Below, in pieces: positions 30,595 through 41,464 of a stretch of 64,000 bases of DNA; the stretch's first letter is position 1; each line of letters opens with the position of its first letter. The notes beneath the pieces are model-generated. The model did no database searches, had not been told where the DNA came from, and saw nothing but the letters and a program-made list of their open reading frames with translations. Source of the DNA: Ariolimax columbianus (lineage: Eukaryota > Mollusca > Gastropoda > Stylommatophora > Arionidae). The position numbers and the translations under genes are program-made. The DNA is taken from positions 37,570,643-37,634,642 of the forward strand of contig JAVGWX010000007.1 of assembly GCA_036924085.1 (NCBI GenBank). Reading direction: 5' to 3'.

Positions 30595-31005
30595 CCGGTT
30601 CCTGATGAAAGCATATTGTAACAACAACATATCTAGTACCAATTAAAATAAGGAACGAAGAACTAGCATACGATGACACGTTTACATACTAGAGAAGCAC
30701 AGACACGCGTGGCTGTAGAGAAGACATTAACATCATAATGAACACAGCCAGGACAGGGTTGTCTTTGCCAACTTAAATAACATTTGAACGTTTTTATAGC
30801 ACAGTCTATCGATCTATCTTCAGTCCACTTGTTTCGTTATACGACGTGGGGAGGTGTGACATCCTTTGTTTCATATTTTTTTGGCAGGCGAAACTCCGCA
30901 GGTGACTTGCCAGGTCAATCCCACTATATGTTACCAACCGTGATGTTGATAGTCCCTGGAATATACGATTGCCTATTTTTTAGGACCGGTGGTGTTGGAA
31001 GCGTA
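30595..31005. other. No recognisable feature
   Basis: Unique-looking sequence between repeat F and SINE-A. No gene is supported. Confidence 0.4.
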
Positions 31006-31007
31006 AA

Positions 31008-31388
31008 TTAGAGTAAGGTAGACCCGCAGCCTGTCAGGTGCCATCTATACCGCTCCGCTAACCACATAACTAAAACCTGATGTTATAGCCACACAGTTCC
31101 CTTTCTGCGACATATTCTCTGTGGGGTGAGAATCCCTAGAATAATTGGAGTCGATTTTTAACTTGAATTTTGCACGGCCTGTGGCCGTTAAGCCAACTCT
31201 TTTCAATTTCCAACTACCAAGGGATTTTTAAACGTGCGTGCCATTGAATACGGGTGTCTGATCTCACTACTCAGAGATCACAGAAAATTTTTACCGGATG
31301 ATCCACGTGAACAAATCCTGGTCACCGTGATTTGAACCCGCGACCTCCAGTACCCGAGGTGAACACCGAACCTTGAGAGCACTGGTTC
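31008..31388 (-). mobile_element. SINE-A, near full length
   Basis: Minus strand: head with gtgctctcaaggttcggtgt (decayed A box) and gcgggttcaaatcacggtga (B box), the middle with ctgatctctgagtagtgagatc-like sequence, and the 3' half ending gtctaccttactctaat. Head and 3' half are in the same order as at 3029-3450, which proves they form one element. Confidence 0.82.
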
Positions 31389-31609
31389 TGTTTGTCATAC
31401 AGTACAAACGTCAAAATAAGTGTATGCTAGAGACGCGGACTAGCTGAGCTTGACTCCGCGGCAGAGTTCAGGATAGTAACGAGTAACAGAACCAATATTA
31501 TCAAGTTGTCATCATAACAGATCGACGCTGCAATGTCCGAGACATGATGAAGTGTCCCTTCAGAAATCATACTGAAATCTAGAGGAAGTTTCTTACAGTC
31601 AACACAGCA

Positions 31610-31985
31610 CCTACAACCTGTCCACCGTCATCAACATGCTCGAGATGTGAGGAAAGCAACTGTAACCCACTACCTAACACCATTCCACTACAACCCGCCG
31701 CTAAACGCCATTTTGAAGCACTCACAAAGGAAAAAACTTACTCATTCTTGGCATTATCAAACAACATGGGCGCACAAGGAAGTAAACATACTCATTGTGC
31801 GTATTCAACAACAGCAACACCAACCGTAACAACAGCAACAACAACATCCACAACAACAACAGCAACAACAACAACCCCAACAACAACAATAACCACAACA
31901 ACAACAACCATAACAGCAACAACAACCACCAGAACAACAACAACCACCACCACAACAACAACAACCACAATAACAACAACACTAG
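31610..31985 (+). mobile_element. SINE-I fragment with expanded (CAA)n tail
   Basis: The 3' part of SINE-I (accgtcatcaacatgctcga, gatgtgaggaaagc, cattttgaagcactcacaaa) leads to a (CAA)n/(CAACAACAC)n tract at 31805-31985. Part of the body (taacgccatt or taacaccatt) is duplicated at 31670-31715. Homopolymeric Thr and Asn frames over the tail are artefacts. Confidence 0.75.
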
Positions 31986-32036
31986 AGGTATTAGATTAAA
32001 AGCTCTATACTTTTCATTTTCTTCTTCGTTCATCCT

Positions 32037-32660
32037 CAGATGCTGACCAGCGCGTAAGCTGCAGAGGTCAGCGACCCACAGCAGACTGTTAGCGTCAGGG
32101 CCAGCGACCCACAGCTGACTGTTAGCGTCAGAGCCAGCGACCCACAGCTGACTGTTAGCGTCAGGGCCAGCGACCCACAGCAGACTGTTAGCGTCAGGCT
32201 AGCGACCCACAGCTGACTGTTAGCGTCAGGGTCAGCGACGCACAGCTGACTGTTAGCGTCAGGGCTAGCGACCCACAGCTGACTGCTAGCCTCAGGGCCA
32301 GCGACCCACAGCTGACTGCTAGCGTCAGAGCCAGCGACCCATGGTTGACTGCTAGCGTCAGAGCCAGCGAACCAGATCTGTCAATACCCTTCTACACCTC
32401 CACGGGGTGATCCTGAATAACAGGCTGCAACAGGGCAGACTGACTGCTGAGAAGGGATCGAAGAGGGAATGCTAACTCGGTACTCAAAACATGCCCGTTG
32501 AAGTCGGATGTGTCGAACCGAAAGGTGCAAATATTGCAGTCAATCTGTAAACTACAACACAACGCCTTCTGTACTCTGGACTTGATTCTGCTACTTGCAA
32601 AGTCCTTTTTAGGACTTGGTAGCGGGAGATTGAGAACCAACAGTCAAGCCAAAAAAAGCC
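32037..32660 (+). mobile_element. SINE-X with an internal 33-bp expansion
   Basis: The 5' start (gatgctgaccagcgcgtaag) is followed by the array at 32065-32370, then the remainder of a normal copy (ctacacctccacggggtgat to gggagattgagaaccaacag). Total length is about 620 against about 345 for the family. Confidence 0.88.
32065..32370 (+). repeat. 33-bp tandem array within SINE-X
   Basis: Nine units of gccagcgacccacagctgac plus tgttagcgtcagg. A normal SINE-X holds this segment once, followed by the start of a second similar segment (cagcgaacc). That built-in partial repeat is the likely seed. Confidence 0.93.
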
Positions 32661-32674
32661 AGATCAAGGTCCCG

Positions 32675-32990
32675 GTTTCTCTTACAAAGAACACTGTTGT
32701 TTGTGAGGCTGTTTTATCTCCATACAACTTTTGTCTCATATCTGTCTCGTGAGACCAGTATTATTCTCTCTTTTCCTGCGTGAGCGTGCAGCTTTGCAGG
32801 ATGTGTTCCACGGTCATGGTATGCTTCCCACATGGACACTTGTCATCTGTCCCAATCCTCATTTTGTTGTAAACATGACCATTGAGTCTGTTATGCCGAG
32901 TTCTCAGTCTGAAGATGATGACTTGCTCTTCTCTAGTTAAATTAAAGTAGCTGTCTTCTTTTCGGAAGTCGGTGTGTTGATCAGAGCATA
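32675..32990 (-). mobile_element. LINE ORF2 C-terminal zinc-knuckle region
   Basis: The minus strand reads NLTREEQVIIFRLRTRHNRL, then DDKCPCGKHTMTVEHILQSC, and near the end KLYGDKTASQTTVFFVRETG. The Cys-X-Cys ... His ... Cys pattern followed by KLYG is the usual C-terminus of LINE proteins with RNase H. One stop interrupts it (after EKRE). Related to 52050-52345, 55295-56030 and 56340-57500. Confidence 0.75.
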
Positions 32991-32996
32991 AAAAAG

Positions 32997-33095
32997 CCCT
33001 TTACAATAACCCAAATAGAGGCGTTAACTTGAAAGCCCTATACAACAACCTAAATAGAGGCGTTAACTTGAAAGCCCTTTACAACAACCAACACC
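32997..33095 (+). repeat. Short tandem repeat, ~38-bp unit, 2.5 copies
   Basis: Units share ggcgttaacttgaaagccct and ttacaacaacc. Too short to classify. Confidence 0.75.
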
Positions 33096-33517
33096 TTCCT
33101 GACCTGCCTCTTTATAGTGGCTCAATTGTCAACGTCTAAACTTACAATTTCAGCAACAACAGAACAATATTCTGAATGTCAGTCATAAAACGCAGAGAAA
33201 ACATTCACATTTTAACAAAACTATGTCAAAATGAAGCGACCAGCAAAGACACGAGTCAAGCGCGAACCTTCAGCAAACAAGGAACAAACTCAAAATACCA
33301 AATGAACCAGGCTAATGTCGCGTTTGTACCAACCTTGATTGTGAGAACATACTTACATCATTGAACACACGTACAGCTATGCAAACAATGTCCTAGTAGG
33401 ACGACAGCGGCATGTATTTTTAGCTTGAATATCGTGAAACATTGGTCCATTTATTCAAAGTGAATCTCTACGTTCGCGAGGCACTGTCAAACATCCATTT
33501 GTCTAGTGCTCTCTTGT
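33095..33517. other. No recognisable feature
   Basis: AT-rich unique-looking sequence. No gene is supported. Confidence 0.4.
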
Positions 33518-33532
33518 CATTTCAATTATCTG

Positions 33533-33879
33533 CTGAGCAGCGCATGAGCTGCAGCGGTCAGCGACCCATAGCTGACTGCTAGCGTCAGAGCCAGCGAAAC
33601 AGAGCTGCCAAGACCCTTCTACACCTCTTCGCAGTGATCCTGGATAACAGGCTACAGCAGGACAGACTGGCTAAGGAGAAGGGATCGAAGAGGGAATGCT
33701 AACCCGGTACTCAAAAAATGCTTGCTGAAGTCGGATGTGTTGGACCGAAAGGTGCAAATATCGCAGTCAAGCTGTAATCTACAACACAACGCATTCCGTT
33801 CTCTGGAATACATTCTGCTACTTAAGCCCTTGTAGGGTTTGGTAGCGGGAGATTGAGAACGAACGAAGCCAAGCCAAGC
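33533..33879 (+). mobile_element. SINE-X, full length, with a 15-bp target duplication
   Basis: Flanked by catttcaattatctg (33518-33532) and catttcaactatctg (33880-33894), one mismatch in 15. The 3' end has the tail aacgaagccaagccaagc. Among the best-preserved copies. Confidence 0.92.
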
Positions 33880-34044
33880 CATTTCAACTATCTGCCAGTA
33901 CCAATGTAAATTCGAACGGATCAGACTAGGATGTATACTATCTTCAACAATCTTCCTCGGTGTAATTGATTAGGTGATGTGACAAACAACAGATCTCAAT
34001 AAATCTTGTTCTTCTTCTTCTGTTGCTGAGTTCGTAATGAAATT

Positions 34045-34262
34045 AACGTTGTGACGGTGTGTCGTAGTTTACAGCGAGGCTGCGATATTTGCGCCTTTCG
34101 CCCCACACATTTTCAGCAATTTTGTTTTTTAAATATCGGTTTGTTTTCCCACTGCGTTCAATATTCTCTTAGCCAGACTAAACTAGTGCGGCCTGTTTCT
34201 ATGGCCGCCGCTTAGAGGCGAAATAGGTTCTTGGTCAGCTCTGGTTCCCTCACCATATTGCA
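34045..34262 (-). mobile_element. SINE-X, divergent subfamily
   Basis: Shares tgtcgtagtttacagcgagg, ctgcgatatttgcgcctttc and ttggtcagctctggttccct with SINE-X but is strongly diverged elsewhere. Close to 52612-52865. Confidence 0.6.
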
Positions 34263-34499
34263 CGCAGCCAGCCACGAGGACATGTGCTGTCCCTTCGGCT
34301 CTTGTCACATCAGGAATACAAAGGACGTCTGGAAGATCACACATTTTTATTAAACCTACCTTCGTCTATCGTCCGAGAAACAACACTATGTCAAGGAAAC
34401 GATAGACAGACTAACAGTGGGAGAAGTAAAAAGCTGGAATGAAGGTACTACATAAAGAAAACCAAGGGCATTAGAATAACGAAAACACGATACACAAGC

Positions 34500-35215
34500 T
34501 AATGGTCACATATAAGAATTCGAGGTGATTTAATAATTGTTTATAAATCGCTCTCAATCTCCCGCTACCAAACCCTGAAAGGGCTTAAGTAGCAGAATGT
34601 ATTCCAGAGAACGGAATGCGTTGTGTCGTAGTTTACAGCTTGACTGCGATATTTGCACCTTTCGGTCCAACACATCAGACTTCAGCAAGCATTTTTTTAG
34701 TACCGGGTTAGCATTCCCTCTTCGATCCCTTCTTCTTAGCCAGTCTGCCCTGCTGCTGCAACCTGTTATCCAGGATCACCGCGTGGAGGCGTAGAAGGGT
34801 CTTGGCAGCACTGGTTCGCTGACCCTGACGCTAGCAGTCAGCTATGGTTCGCTGACTACTGCAGATCATACACTGCTCAGCTTATTAATCCCGTTTAAAA
34901 GATGATCAACAGAACGGATTAATTGTGACTATACAAAGTGTTTTTCAAAGTACAGCCGGCTACAAGAACAAGAAGACAGAGCTATAAATTAATTAAAGAA
35001 ATGTTTAGATTAGATATTACACAATATTTCTTTAGTAAGAGAATGGTGAATGGTAGGAATGCATTGCCAAAGGAATTAGTGGAGGAAGGGAGAGTAAATG
35101 CATTTAAGAATAGATTGGATGCGCATAGTTCTTAGATCAAGTGAAGTAAAAGAAGCTGGTTGTATACAGACTCTGCGGAGTCTCCCAAACCAGTATAAAG
35201 ATGGTGTTTAGTTAC
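34500..35215 (+). mobile_element. L2/CR1-like RT 3' end interrupted by SINE-X
   Basis: The short left part (34507-34548, aagaattcgaggtgatttaa) and the right part (34893-35215) are contiguous in the homologous element at 47675-48030. The right part encodes RQSYKLIKEMFRLDITQYFF, RMVNGRNALPKELVEEGRVN and AFKNRLDAHSS, then a stop, and ends with the family 3' hairpin (gactctgcggagtctcccaa). SINE-X (34549-34892) separates them. Confidence 0.82.
34549..34892 (-). mobile_element. SINE-X inserted in an L2/CR1-like element
   Basis: Full-length minus copy. Flanks are gtttataaa (34539-34547) and gtttaaaag (34893-34901), a probable target duplication with changes. The interrupted host element is identified by comparison with 47941-48030. 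Confidence 0.87.
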
Positions 35216-35219
35216 ATTT

Positions 35220-35500
35220 AAAAGCGCGCACAGCTCTGGTCTCTTGAGGAAAGAACAGAACGATGGTTCAGACATTGCTCTCATCCTGATGAAACAGTAC
35301 GACATCTCATTAAGTGCAAAGCGCTTGCGGACATGAGAAAAAGATTCTTATAAGCACTGCCGACAATTACCAACACACTGTACGTAGCAGTGACACAACT
35401 GAAGAAGACCGGTATATATATATATTAGAATGGCATTGGGCTGCCAAGAGCAGGCTTGCTCAGCAGCCATGGGATAATAACAACAACAAGAAACAACATC
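35220..35500 (+). mobile_element. LINE ORF2 C-terminal zinc-knuckle fragment
   Basis: One frame reads WFRHCSHPDETVRHLIKCKA, then ADMRKRFL, LPTITNTLYVAVTQLKKTG, the C-terminal knuckle and tail of an RNase H-bearing LINE. It is broken by stops, and the end reaches a poly-AAC stretch (aataacaacaacaag). Confidence 0.65.
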
Positions 35501-35617
35501 CGAAATACAGACACCAGTGACCAAACTGAGTTCCGGAATACAGTCGAACCTGCCTTAATACGAAAGTACAGACGGTCCAATTACAGAATCCTATTGAGTT
35601 GCCGCGTTTAATTTATC

Positions 35618-35730
35618 TTACTTTGGGCCGAATGGTTTCGATGCCTGCCTGCCGACAGGGAGGGCAGCGGTTCGAATCCCCGGTATGGTATATGTTGTTT
35701 TTCTGCTGAGGGTGAAATAAACAAACATAG
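35618..35730 (+). mobile_element. tRNA-like SINE head
   Basis: gggccgaatggtttcgatgc (A-box region) and gcagcggttcgaatccccgg (B box) at tRNA spacing, but the arms do not fold as a tRNA gene. It is followed by a GAGGGTGAAATAAAC body. A single copy, so the family is unclear. Confidence 0.45.
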
Positions 35731-36060
35731 CCAGCACACGACGTGGCGACAGCAGTGGCGAAGCGGTCTGTAGTCCTCAGCCTTCAAAACCCCTCGACTA
35801 CCCCAGCAATGGGAAAAATGTCGTACGACAGTTTACAGTTAGTTGATACGCTATCCGATTTGTATATTTGGAGGTGATGATGAAAGAAGCTACCAGAAAT
35901 TGCAATATTAGAGTCGCAAACGTAAGTAGCATGTCCTTTGCAGAAAGTCGTTTCTTACATCTACCAACCTATTTGACTGTTATAAGTTCTTGGAAAGTGT
36001 GCAGTGCGGTAGGTTGCCATTACTTTCTGTACGCGAAGGAACGATCGCCCCGAGGAAAAT
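35730..36060. other. No recognisable feature
   Basis: No gene or repeat identity is seen before the SINE-D-like head at 36060-36160 (gcgggattcgaaccttgtac on the plus strand, B box in reverse). Confidence 0.35.
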
Positions 36061-36174
36061 CCCCCGTGTCTACTAAACTGGACATAGCGGGATTCGAACC
36101 TTGTACGTTGGGATTGTGAAACGGATATTTCACTTATAAGCCACGCAACTTCACAACACATGTGTCAAGTGGAG

Positions 36175-36420
36175 ACGGCGTCGGCTAATGGTTAAGTTGC
36201 ACGGCTCACAACGCGAAGGTGTTGGGTTCGATCCTCATCACAGCACCGGCCGTTACCCCGGAGAAACAAACCTTTAGAAAATGCAGGAGGAATCAAACCC
36301 TTACAAAATGCATGCTGAAGTCGGATGCACTGTGCCGACAGGCGCAAAATAAAAACCACATTGCAACGCACACCGCCTTGGGGATTAGATAAATAAGGCG
36401 AACGCTAAAAAAAATTTTTA
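36175..36420 (+). mobile_element. SINE-B, full-length copy
   Basis: Head with gtcggctaatggttaagttg and gttgggttcgatcctcatca, the internal segment doublet (aaacaaacctttagaaaatg, gcaggaggaatcaaaccc), core gtcggatgcactgtgccgac, and the end aataaggcgaacgc plus A-run. Confidence 0.87.
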
Positions 36421-36439
36421 ACAAACAATGTATCAAATT

Positions 36440-36785
36440 AGGTCAACGGAAAACTAATTTGTGCCATCATTTGAGAAATCATTTCAAAAACTGCTTTATA
36501 AGATCAACGACACAGTCAGGACATTTGGTATAAGGATAAATGCTACTCAAACAAAAGCAATGATACTGGCCAAACAAACTCAAAGATTAAACATTAGATG
36601 TTCAGAAGTTTTCATGTTTGTGACAAATTATTAACGATGATGCCCGCTGTGATTCTGAAATTAGAAATTACGATCGCAGTAGCAAACAAGGAAAAAAAGG
36701 AAGAAGAAGAAGAGGTCGTCCAAGAAACAATGACATTACACAGGCTTGCAAGAACATTTCAGGTGTAGACATTTACTGAGGTGAA
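36440..36785 (+). mobile_element. LINE RT remnant leading into an array
   Basis: DTVRTFGIRINATQTKAMIL at about 36505-36565 is the RT stretch just downstream of the catalytic YADD box (usual form G.xIN..KTK.M). A deletion then jumps to GRPRNNDITQACKNISGVDI, the RGRPR segment near the C-terminus. It continues into the array at 36785-37530. Confidence 0.65.
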
Positions 36786-37530
36786 GAGATCTGTCAGAAG
36801 ACACCAGTCTCTGGACTGACAGAGGCCAGTAGCGTGACATGATCAGAAGACTTCAACACCAGTCTCCGGACTGGCTAACAGAGGACAGTGGCGTGACATG
36901 CTCAGAAGACTTCAACACCAGTCTCCAGACCGACTAACAGAGGACAGTGACGTGACATGCTCAGAAAACTTCAACACCAGTTTCTGGACTAACAGAGGAC
37001 AGTGATGTGACATGATCAGACAATTTCCAACACCAGTCCCCGGACTGACTAACAGAGGACAGTGGCGTGACATGATCAGAAAACTTCCAACACCAGTCTC
37101 CGGACTGGCTAACAGAGGATAGTAGCGTGACATGAGCAGAAGACTAGCACCAGTTCTCGGACTGACTAACAGAGGACAGTGGCGTGACATGATCAGAAAA
37201 CTTACACCAGTTTCTGGACTGACTAACAGAGGACAGTGGTGTGACAGGAACAGAAAACTTCCAACACCAGTCTCTCGACTGACTAACAGAGGACAGTGGC
37301 GTGACATGATCAGAAGACTTCAACACCAGTTTCTGGACTGACTAACAGAGGACAGTGGTGTGACAGGAACAGAAAACTTCCAACACCAGTCTCTCGACTG
37401 ACTAACAGAGGACAGTGGCGTGACATGACCTGAAATCTTCAACACCAGTTTCTGGACTGACTAACAGAGGACAGTGGCGTGACATGATCAGAAGACTTCA
37501 ACACCAGTTTCTGGACTGGCTAACCTGATT
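36785..37530 (+). repeat. ~60-bp tandem array
   Basis: About 12 units with ggactgactaacagaggaca, gtggcgtgacatgatcagaa and gacttcaacaccagt, lengths 55-62. One frame reads LTNRGQWRDMIRKL, which resembles the D..QWR..V segment of LINE ORF2 C-termini. The unit is probably derived from the LINE to its left. Confidence 0.88.
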
Positions 37531-37534
37531 GATG

Positions 37535-37960
37535 ATAACAATCTCTGGACCAGACTCCCTGGTTTGACCATCACAAGATGAGAAAATAAATACCTCATGC
37601 TTACAACAATATCTCCACTGACAGAACTGATTGCAGATATTTTTGTAAACATTGAAACGCGTGATTGGAACGTTCCAGCGGCTCTCTTCTTTCGATATGA
37701 ATTATCTGATATGAGACGCATTTTGCAAGAGTAAGAAAAATATGAACTTACAAGGACGTTTAGTTATGTTATGAGGGCATAACAGAATCATGTAACATGG
37801 GTAGGTGTACTATTACGCTCCTGGATTTCTTTGCAATTCTTGTCTGACAGGGGATGCAGCTTTACGTAAGGTGACACCTACACAAAAATAAATTTTAAGC
37901 GTATTGTTACTGGCCTGCCGTTTCTCATATTATCTTTACCTTCACAGACATGTCTATCCT
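37535..37960. other. No recognisable feature
   Basis: Unique-looking DNA between two LINE-associated arrays. No gene is supported. Confidence 0.35.
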
Positions 37961-38114
37961 TTCATATGCGCAGGCACGCATATCTTATCTGCACAAAAGC
38001 ATACAGAACAATCAATAGAAGTGTGCTAGGCTTGTTTACAATGTTCAAAAAACCGTCGCAAAATCACATGAACGCGACAACCTGTGCTAAATGCGATATG
38101 GGAATTAACGAGAA

Positions 38115-38812
38115 GAGAACAGGAACTATGAGGATCAGTAGAAAACCTGAGCCACTCAACATTGAGGGTCAGTAGAACACCTGAGTCACTCAACATTGAG
38201 GGTCAGTAGAACACCTGAGCCACTCAACATTGGGGGTCAGTAGAATACCTGAGCCACTCAACATTGAGGATCAGTAGAACACCTGAGCCACTCAAAATTG
38301 AGGGTCAGTAGAACACCTGAGCCACTCAACATTGAGGGTCAGGAGAATACCTGAGCCACTCAACATTGAGGGTCAGTAGAATACCTGAGCCACTCAACAT
38401 TGAGGGTCAGTAGAACACCTGAGCCACTCAACATTGAGGGTCAGTAGAACACCTGAGCCACTCAACATTGCCGGCTAAGTAGAATACCTTAGCCACTCAA
38501 CATTGAGGGTCAGTAGAACACCTGAGCCACTCAACATTGAGGGTCAGTAGAACACCTGAGCCACTCAACATTGAGGGTCAGTAGAACACCTGAGCCACTC
38601 AACATTGCGGGCTAAGTAGAATACCTGAGCCACTCAACATTGAGGGTCAGTAGAACACCTGAGCCACTCAACATTGAGGGTCAGTAGAATACCTGAGCCA
38701 CTCAACATTGAGGGTCAGTAGAACACCTGAGCCACTCAACATTGAGGGTCAGTAGAATACCTGAGCCACTCAACATTGCGGGCTAGTAGAATACCTGAGT
38801 CACTCAACAAAA
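38115..38812 (+). repeat. 34-bp tandem array in RT
   Basis: About 20 units of gggtcagtagaacacctgag plus ccactcaacattga. The first, diverged unit is the coding sequence for MRISRKPEPLNIE. A variant unit (cgggctaagtagaatacc) recurs at about 38468, 38605 and 38777, marking multi-unit duplications. Confidence 0.93.
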
Positions 38813-38914
38813 GTAGATAATATTGTTCTTCAACAGGTCTATGAGTTCAGATATTTGGGCAGTATTTTTTTAATTTTTTTTTGTAGATAGGCAAATCTAG
38901 ACTTGGTGTCAGAA

Positions 38915-39352
38915 AGCATCTGCTGTGACTTATCAGTCACCACTGCTTAGACACTCCAGCATTAGTTTGTCAACAAAGCATCTGCTGTGACTTATCAGTC
39001 ACCACTGCTTAGACACTCCAGCATTAGTTTGGCAACAAAGCATCTGCTGTGACTTATCAGTCACCACTGCTTAGACACTCCAGCATTAGTTTGGCAACAA
39101 AGCATCTGCTGTGACTTATCAGTCACCACTGCTTAGACACTCCAGCATTAGTTTGGCAACAAAGCATCTGCTGTGACTTATCAGTCACCACTGCTTAGAC
39201 ACTCCAGCATTAGTTTGGCAACAAAGCATCTGCTGTGACTTATCAGTCACCACTGCTTAGACACTCCAGCATTAGTTTGGCAACAAAGCATCTGCTGTGA
39301 CTTATCAGTCACCACTGCTTAGACACTCCAGCATTAGTTTGGCAACAAAGCA
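38915..39352 (+). repeat. 62-bp tandem array in the same RT
   Basis: Seven almost identical units: agcatctgctgtgacttatc, agtcaccactgcttagacac, tccagcattagtttggcaac. The last unit runs on into the coding sequence for SLATKQQLFKQ. Low divergence implies recent amplification. Confidence 0.95.
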
Positions 39353-39384
39353 ACAGCTGTTTAAACAGTATATGTATGCCAACT

Positions 39385-39470
39385 CTTTGGGGCCAACCAG
39401 CTTTGGGGCCAACCAGCTTTGGAGCCAACCAGCTTTGGGGCCAACCAGCTTTGGGGCCAACCAGCCCCAA
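39385..39470 (+). repeat. 18-bp tandem array in the same LINE
   Basis: Nearly five units of ggggccaaccagctttgg, between YMYANSLG and the next recognisable RT-C segment. Confidence 0.92.
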
Positions 39471-39889
39471 ACATGGCCTCTGTCCGGGGCGGGTGAGAGC
39501 AGAATTTCGACGTGTGAAATAAAATGGTTGAGGAAGGTCATGGGTGTTACAAGAAAATACAGAATGCGGAACGACGACATACGTAGTATGGTCGGCACTA
39601 TGTCTTGTGCAGAAAACATTTCCAGAAAAAAATACGCTGGTTTGGTCATCTCATGAGAATGCACCCTCATCAACTTCCGCCGATGGCTTACCAACGCTGG
39701 TAAATCTGGCTACAAAACAAGAGGACGGCCGCGAGGCAGGTGGATAGATGACATTAAAATGATTGTGTATCGAAACTTTAGCACATTGACCGGCGCAACG
39801 CACTTGGCGCAGGACAAGATTTAAGCTCCCCGTGTCTCTTAGCAGCAAAAGTGGAAAGAAAACTAACAAACCGCCGTAAGCTTCTGACT

Positions 39890-40220
39890 CAATCAGAGTA
39901 GTACTCGGGAGGAAAGAATCGCACCACTGTAGCTTTGAAAGTATGTGGTAAAATTAAACGTGTGCATGGGGATAGCAACCTCATAGTAAAGTAGGTAAAG
40001 TACACATTAACACGCCAGGGTGGCCTTTTGGGAATCTGGTGTTAGGCTCATACTTTTCTTGACCATCGGCACACTTGGGGTGTCGCCGCCTTTAATTTTC
40101 CAGATTGTTCTGGTACCCAATTTCTTAGGCTGATTTGATCCCAAGAGCAGTTTTACAACCTCGTTAATTAAAAGAAATTGCTACATAAATGACTACTTAA
40201 AGAGAGTATACAAGTGTTTC
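39890..40220. other. No recognisable feature
   Basis: Unique-looking DNA, no gene supported. Confidence 0.35.
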
Positions 40221-40221
40221 T

Positions 40222-40435
40222 TCTTTGTTCGTTCTCAATCTCCAGATACCAAGCCCTCAAAATGGCTTTGTAAGTAGCAGGATGTTGTCCGGAGAAAGGA
40301 ACACCTTGTGTTGAAGTTTACAGGTTGACTAAGATATTTGTATCTTTCTGTCCGACACATCCGACTTCAGCAGTCATTTCTGAGTACCGGGTTAGCCTTC
40401 CCTCTTCGATCGCTTCTCCTTCTCCTGGCACTATC
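40222..40435 (-). mobile_element. SINE-X, partial copy
   Basis: Keeps the 3' end (gttcgttctcaatctccaga) through gggttagccttccctcttcg. The 5' third is missing. Confidence 0.8.
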
Positions 40436-40676
40436 CAATATAAGGCTAGTACAATACTACGTATTGTGATGTAGCAAGCGTAACTGTTTCGTCATAGGAA
40501 AAAGCAGAGATGTCTTGATTGCAAAACCGCGACATGAGCTGAAGTTCAACCCAATTTGTTCGTAAAATCAGGGCGTGATTGGTAGAGCTTCACAGCCATT
40601 GTGCCTCGCGACAAAGGCGCCGTGACTAGGTCGAGGCATGCTCCAATCTCTCAGCTGTACAAATTGTAAACTGGCT

Positions 40677-41035
40677 TTGTTGTTGAGTTGTTTCATACCC
40701 GCAATGAGTACTCTTTTGTGGGGCAGGAAAAGGACGTTGTGGCGGTTTGTGGTAGCTTTCCTCACATCCCGAGCATGCTGATGAAGGTGGACCGCGGTCC
40801 TCCAGTCGGTTGTTCTATGCTTGGCTTCATCTGCGTGGCGCTCACTACTACGGGAATCACATCGATCCACATCTAGTCAGCCAGACTGCATTGAAAACAG
40901 CCTGTTTCCAGGGACCGCTACGTAGAAGAGTGGCCAGTGTATTGGCCCTGAAGGGACGTCCTGGTCAGTATTTTGTGCATGACTGCACTAGTGTCTCCGT
41001 TCCACATGCTGTTGAGTTAAGAAGGGATAGACGTA
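40677..41035 (-). mobile_element. SINE-I copy, no array
   Basis: Minus strand: tail remnant (ttgttgttgag), gcatgctgatgaaggtggac, tgcttggcttcatctgcgtg, gggaatcacatcgatccaca, and the 5' part with a single-copy ggtcagtattttgtgcatga. It is a second example of an unexpanded SINE-I. Confidence 0.75.
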
Positions 41036-41159
41036 GCTAGGAAAGGGCGCCAGTCAGCCATCCATCCCCATCTCATACAGCTGACATTGTCTCCCGTACA
41101 CCAGTACCGGCTAAAGAATTACATGAGTTTGCCAGACAATTATTCGTGGCTCCTTCTAT

Positions 41160-41460
41160 CTATTCTTCTTCAATAACTCATAGGAAAAAGCGAGTTACTG
41201 ACTCTTGTATCATATGTGTGTCGTATACTCATAGGAAAAAGCGAGTTACTGACTCTTGTATCATATGTGTATCGTATACTCATAATGAAAAGGGAGTTAC
41301 TGACTCGTTTATCATATGTGTATCATATACTCATAGGAAAAAGGGAGTTACTGACTCTTGTTTCATACGTGTATCATATACTCATAGGAAAAAGCGAGTT
41401 ACTGACTCTTGTTTCATACGTGTATCATATACTCATAGGAAAAAGCGAGTTACTGTCTTG
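41160..41460 (+). repeat. 51-bp tandem array
   Basis: Nearly six units with tcataggaaaaagcgagtta, ctgactcttgtatcatatgt and gtatcgtatac. The 51-bp period keeps two frames open (108 and 81 codons), which I regard as artefacts. No parent element is recognised in the flanks. Confidence 0.9.
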
Positions 41461-41464
41461 AGAG

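Larger units (their letters stand above)
37960..39890 (+). mobile_element. LINE RT copy carrying three different tandem arrays
   Basis: Parts in order: INEKRTGTMRISRKPEPLNI (RT, region after the catalytic box); 34-bp array; VYEFRYLGSIF (the F.YLGS motif); 62-bp array; HSSISLATKQQLFKQYMYAN; 18-bp array; STCEIKWLRKVMGVTRKYRM and RNDDIRSMVGTMSCAENISR; then YKTRGRPRGRWIDDIKM and STLTGATHLAQDK near the C-terminus. The order equals that of intact non-LTR ORF2 proteins, so this is one element with three expansions, otherwise frameshifted in places. Confidence 0.82.

Noticed and set aside
31722..32046. Thr-rich, Asn-rich and Leu-rich open frames
   Set aside because: They translate a (CAA)n tail of SINE-I in several frames and both strands.
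34597..34794. Recurrent ~60-80 codon frame (RERNALCRSLQLDCDICTFRS and relatives) seen at many places
   Set aside because: It is the minus strand of SINE-X. It recurs because the SINE recurs, and it is broken differently in most copies.
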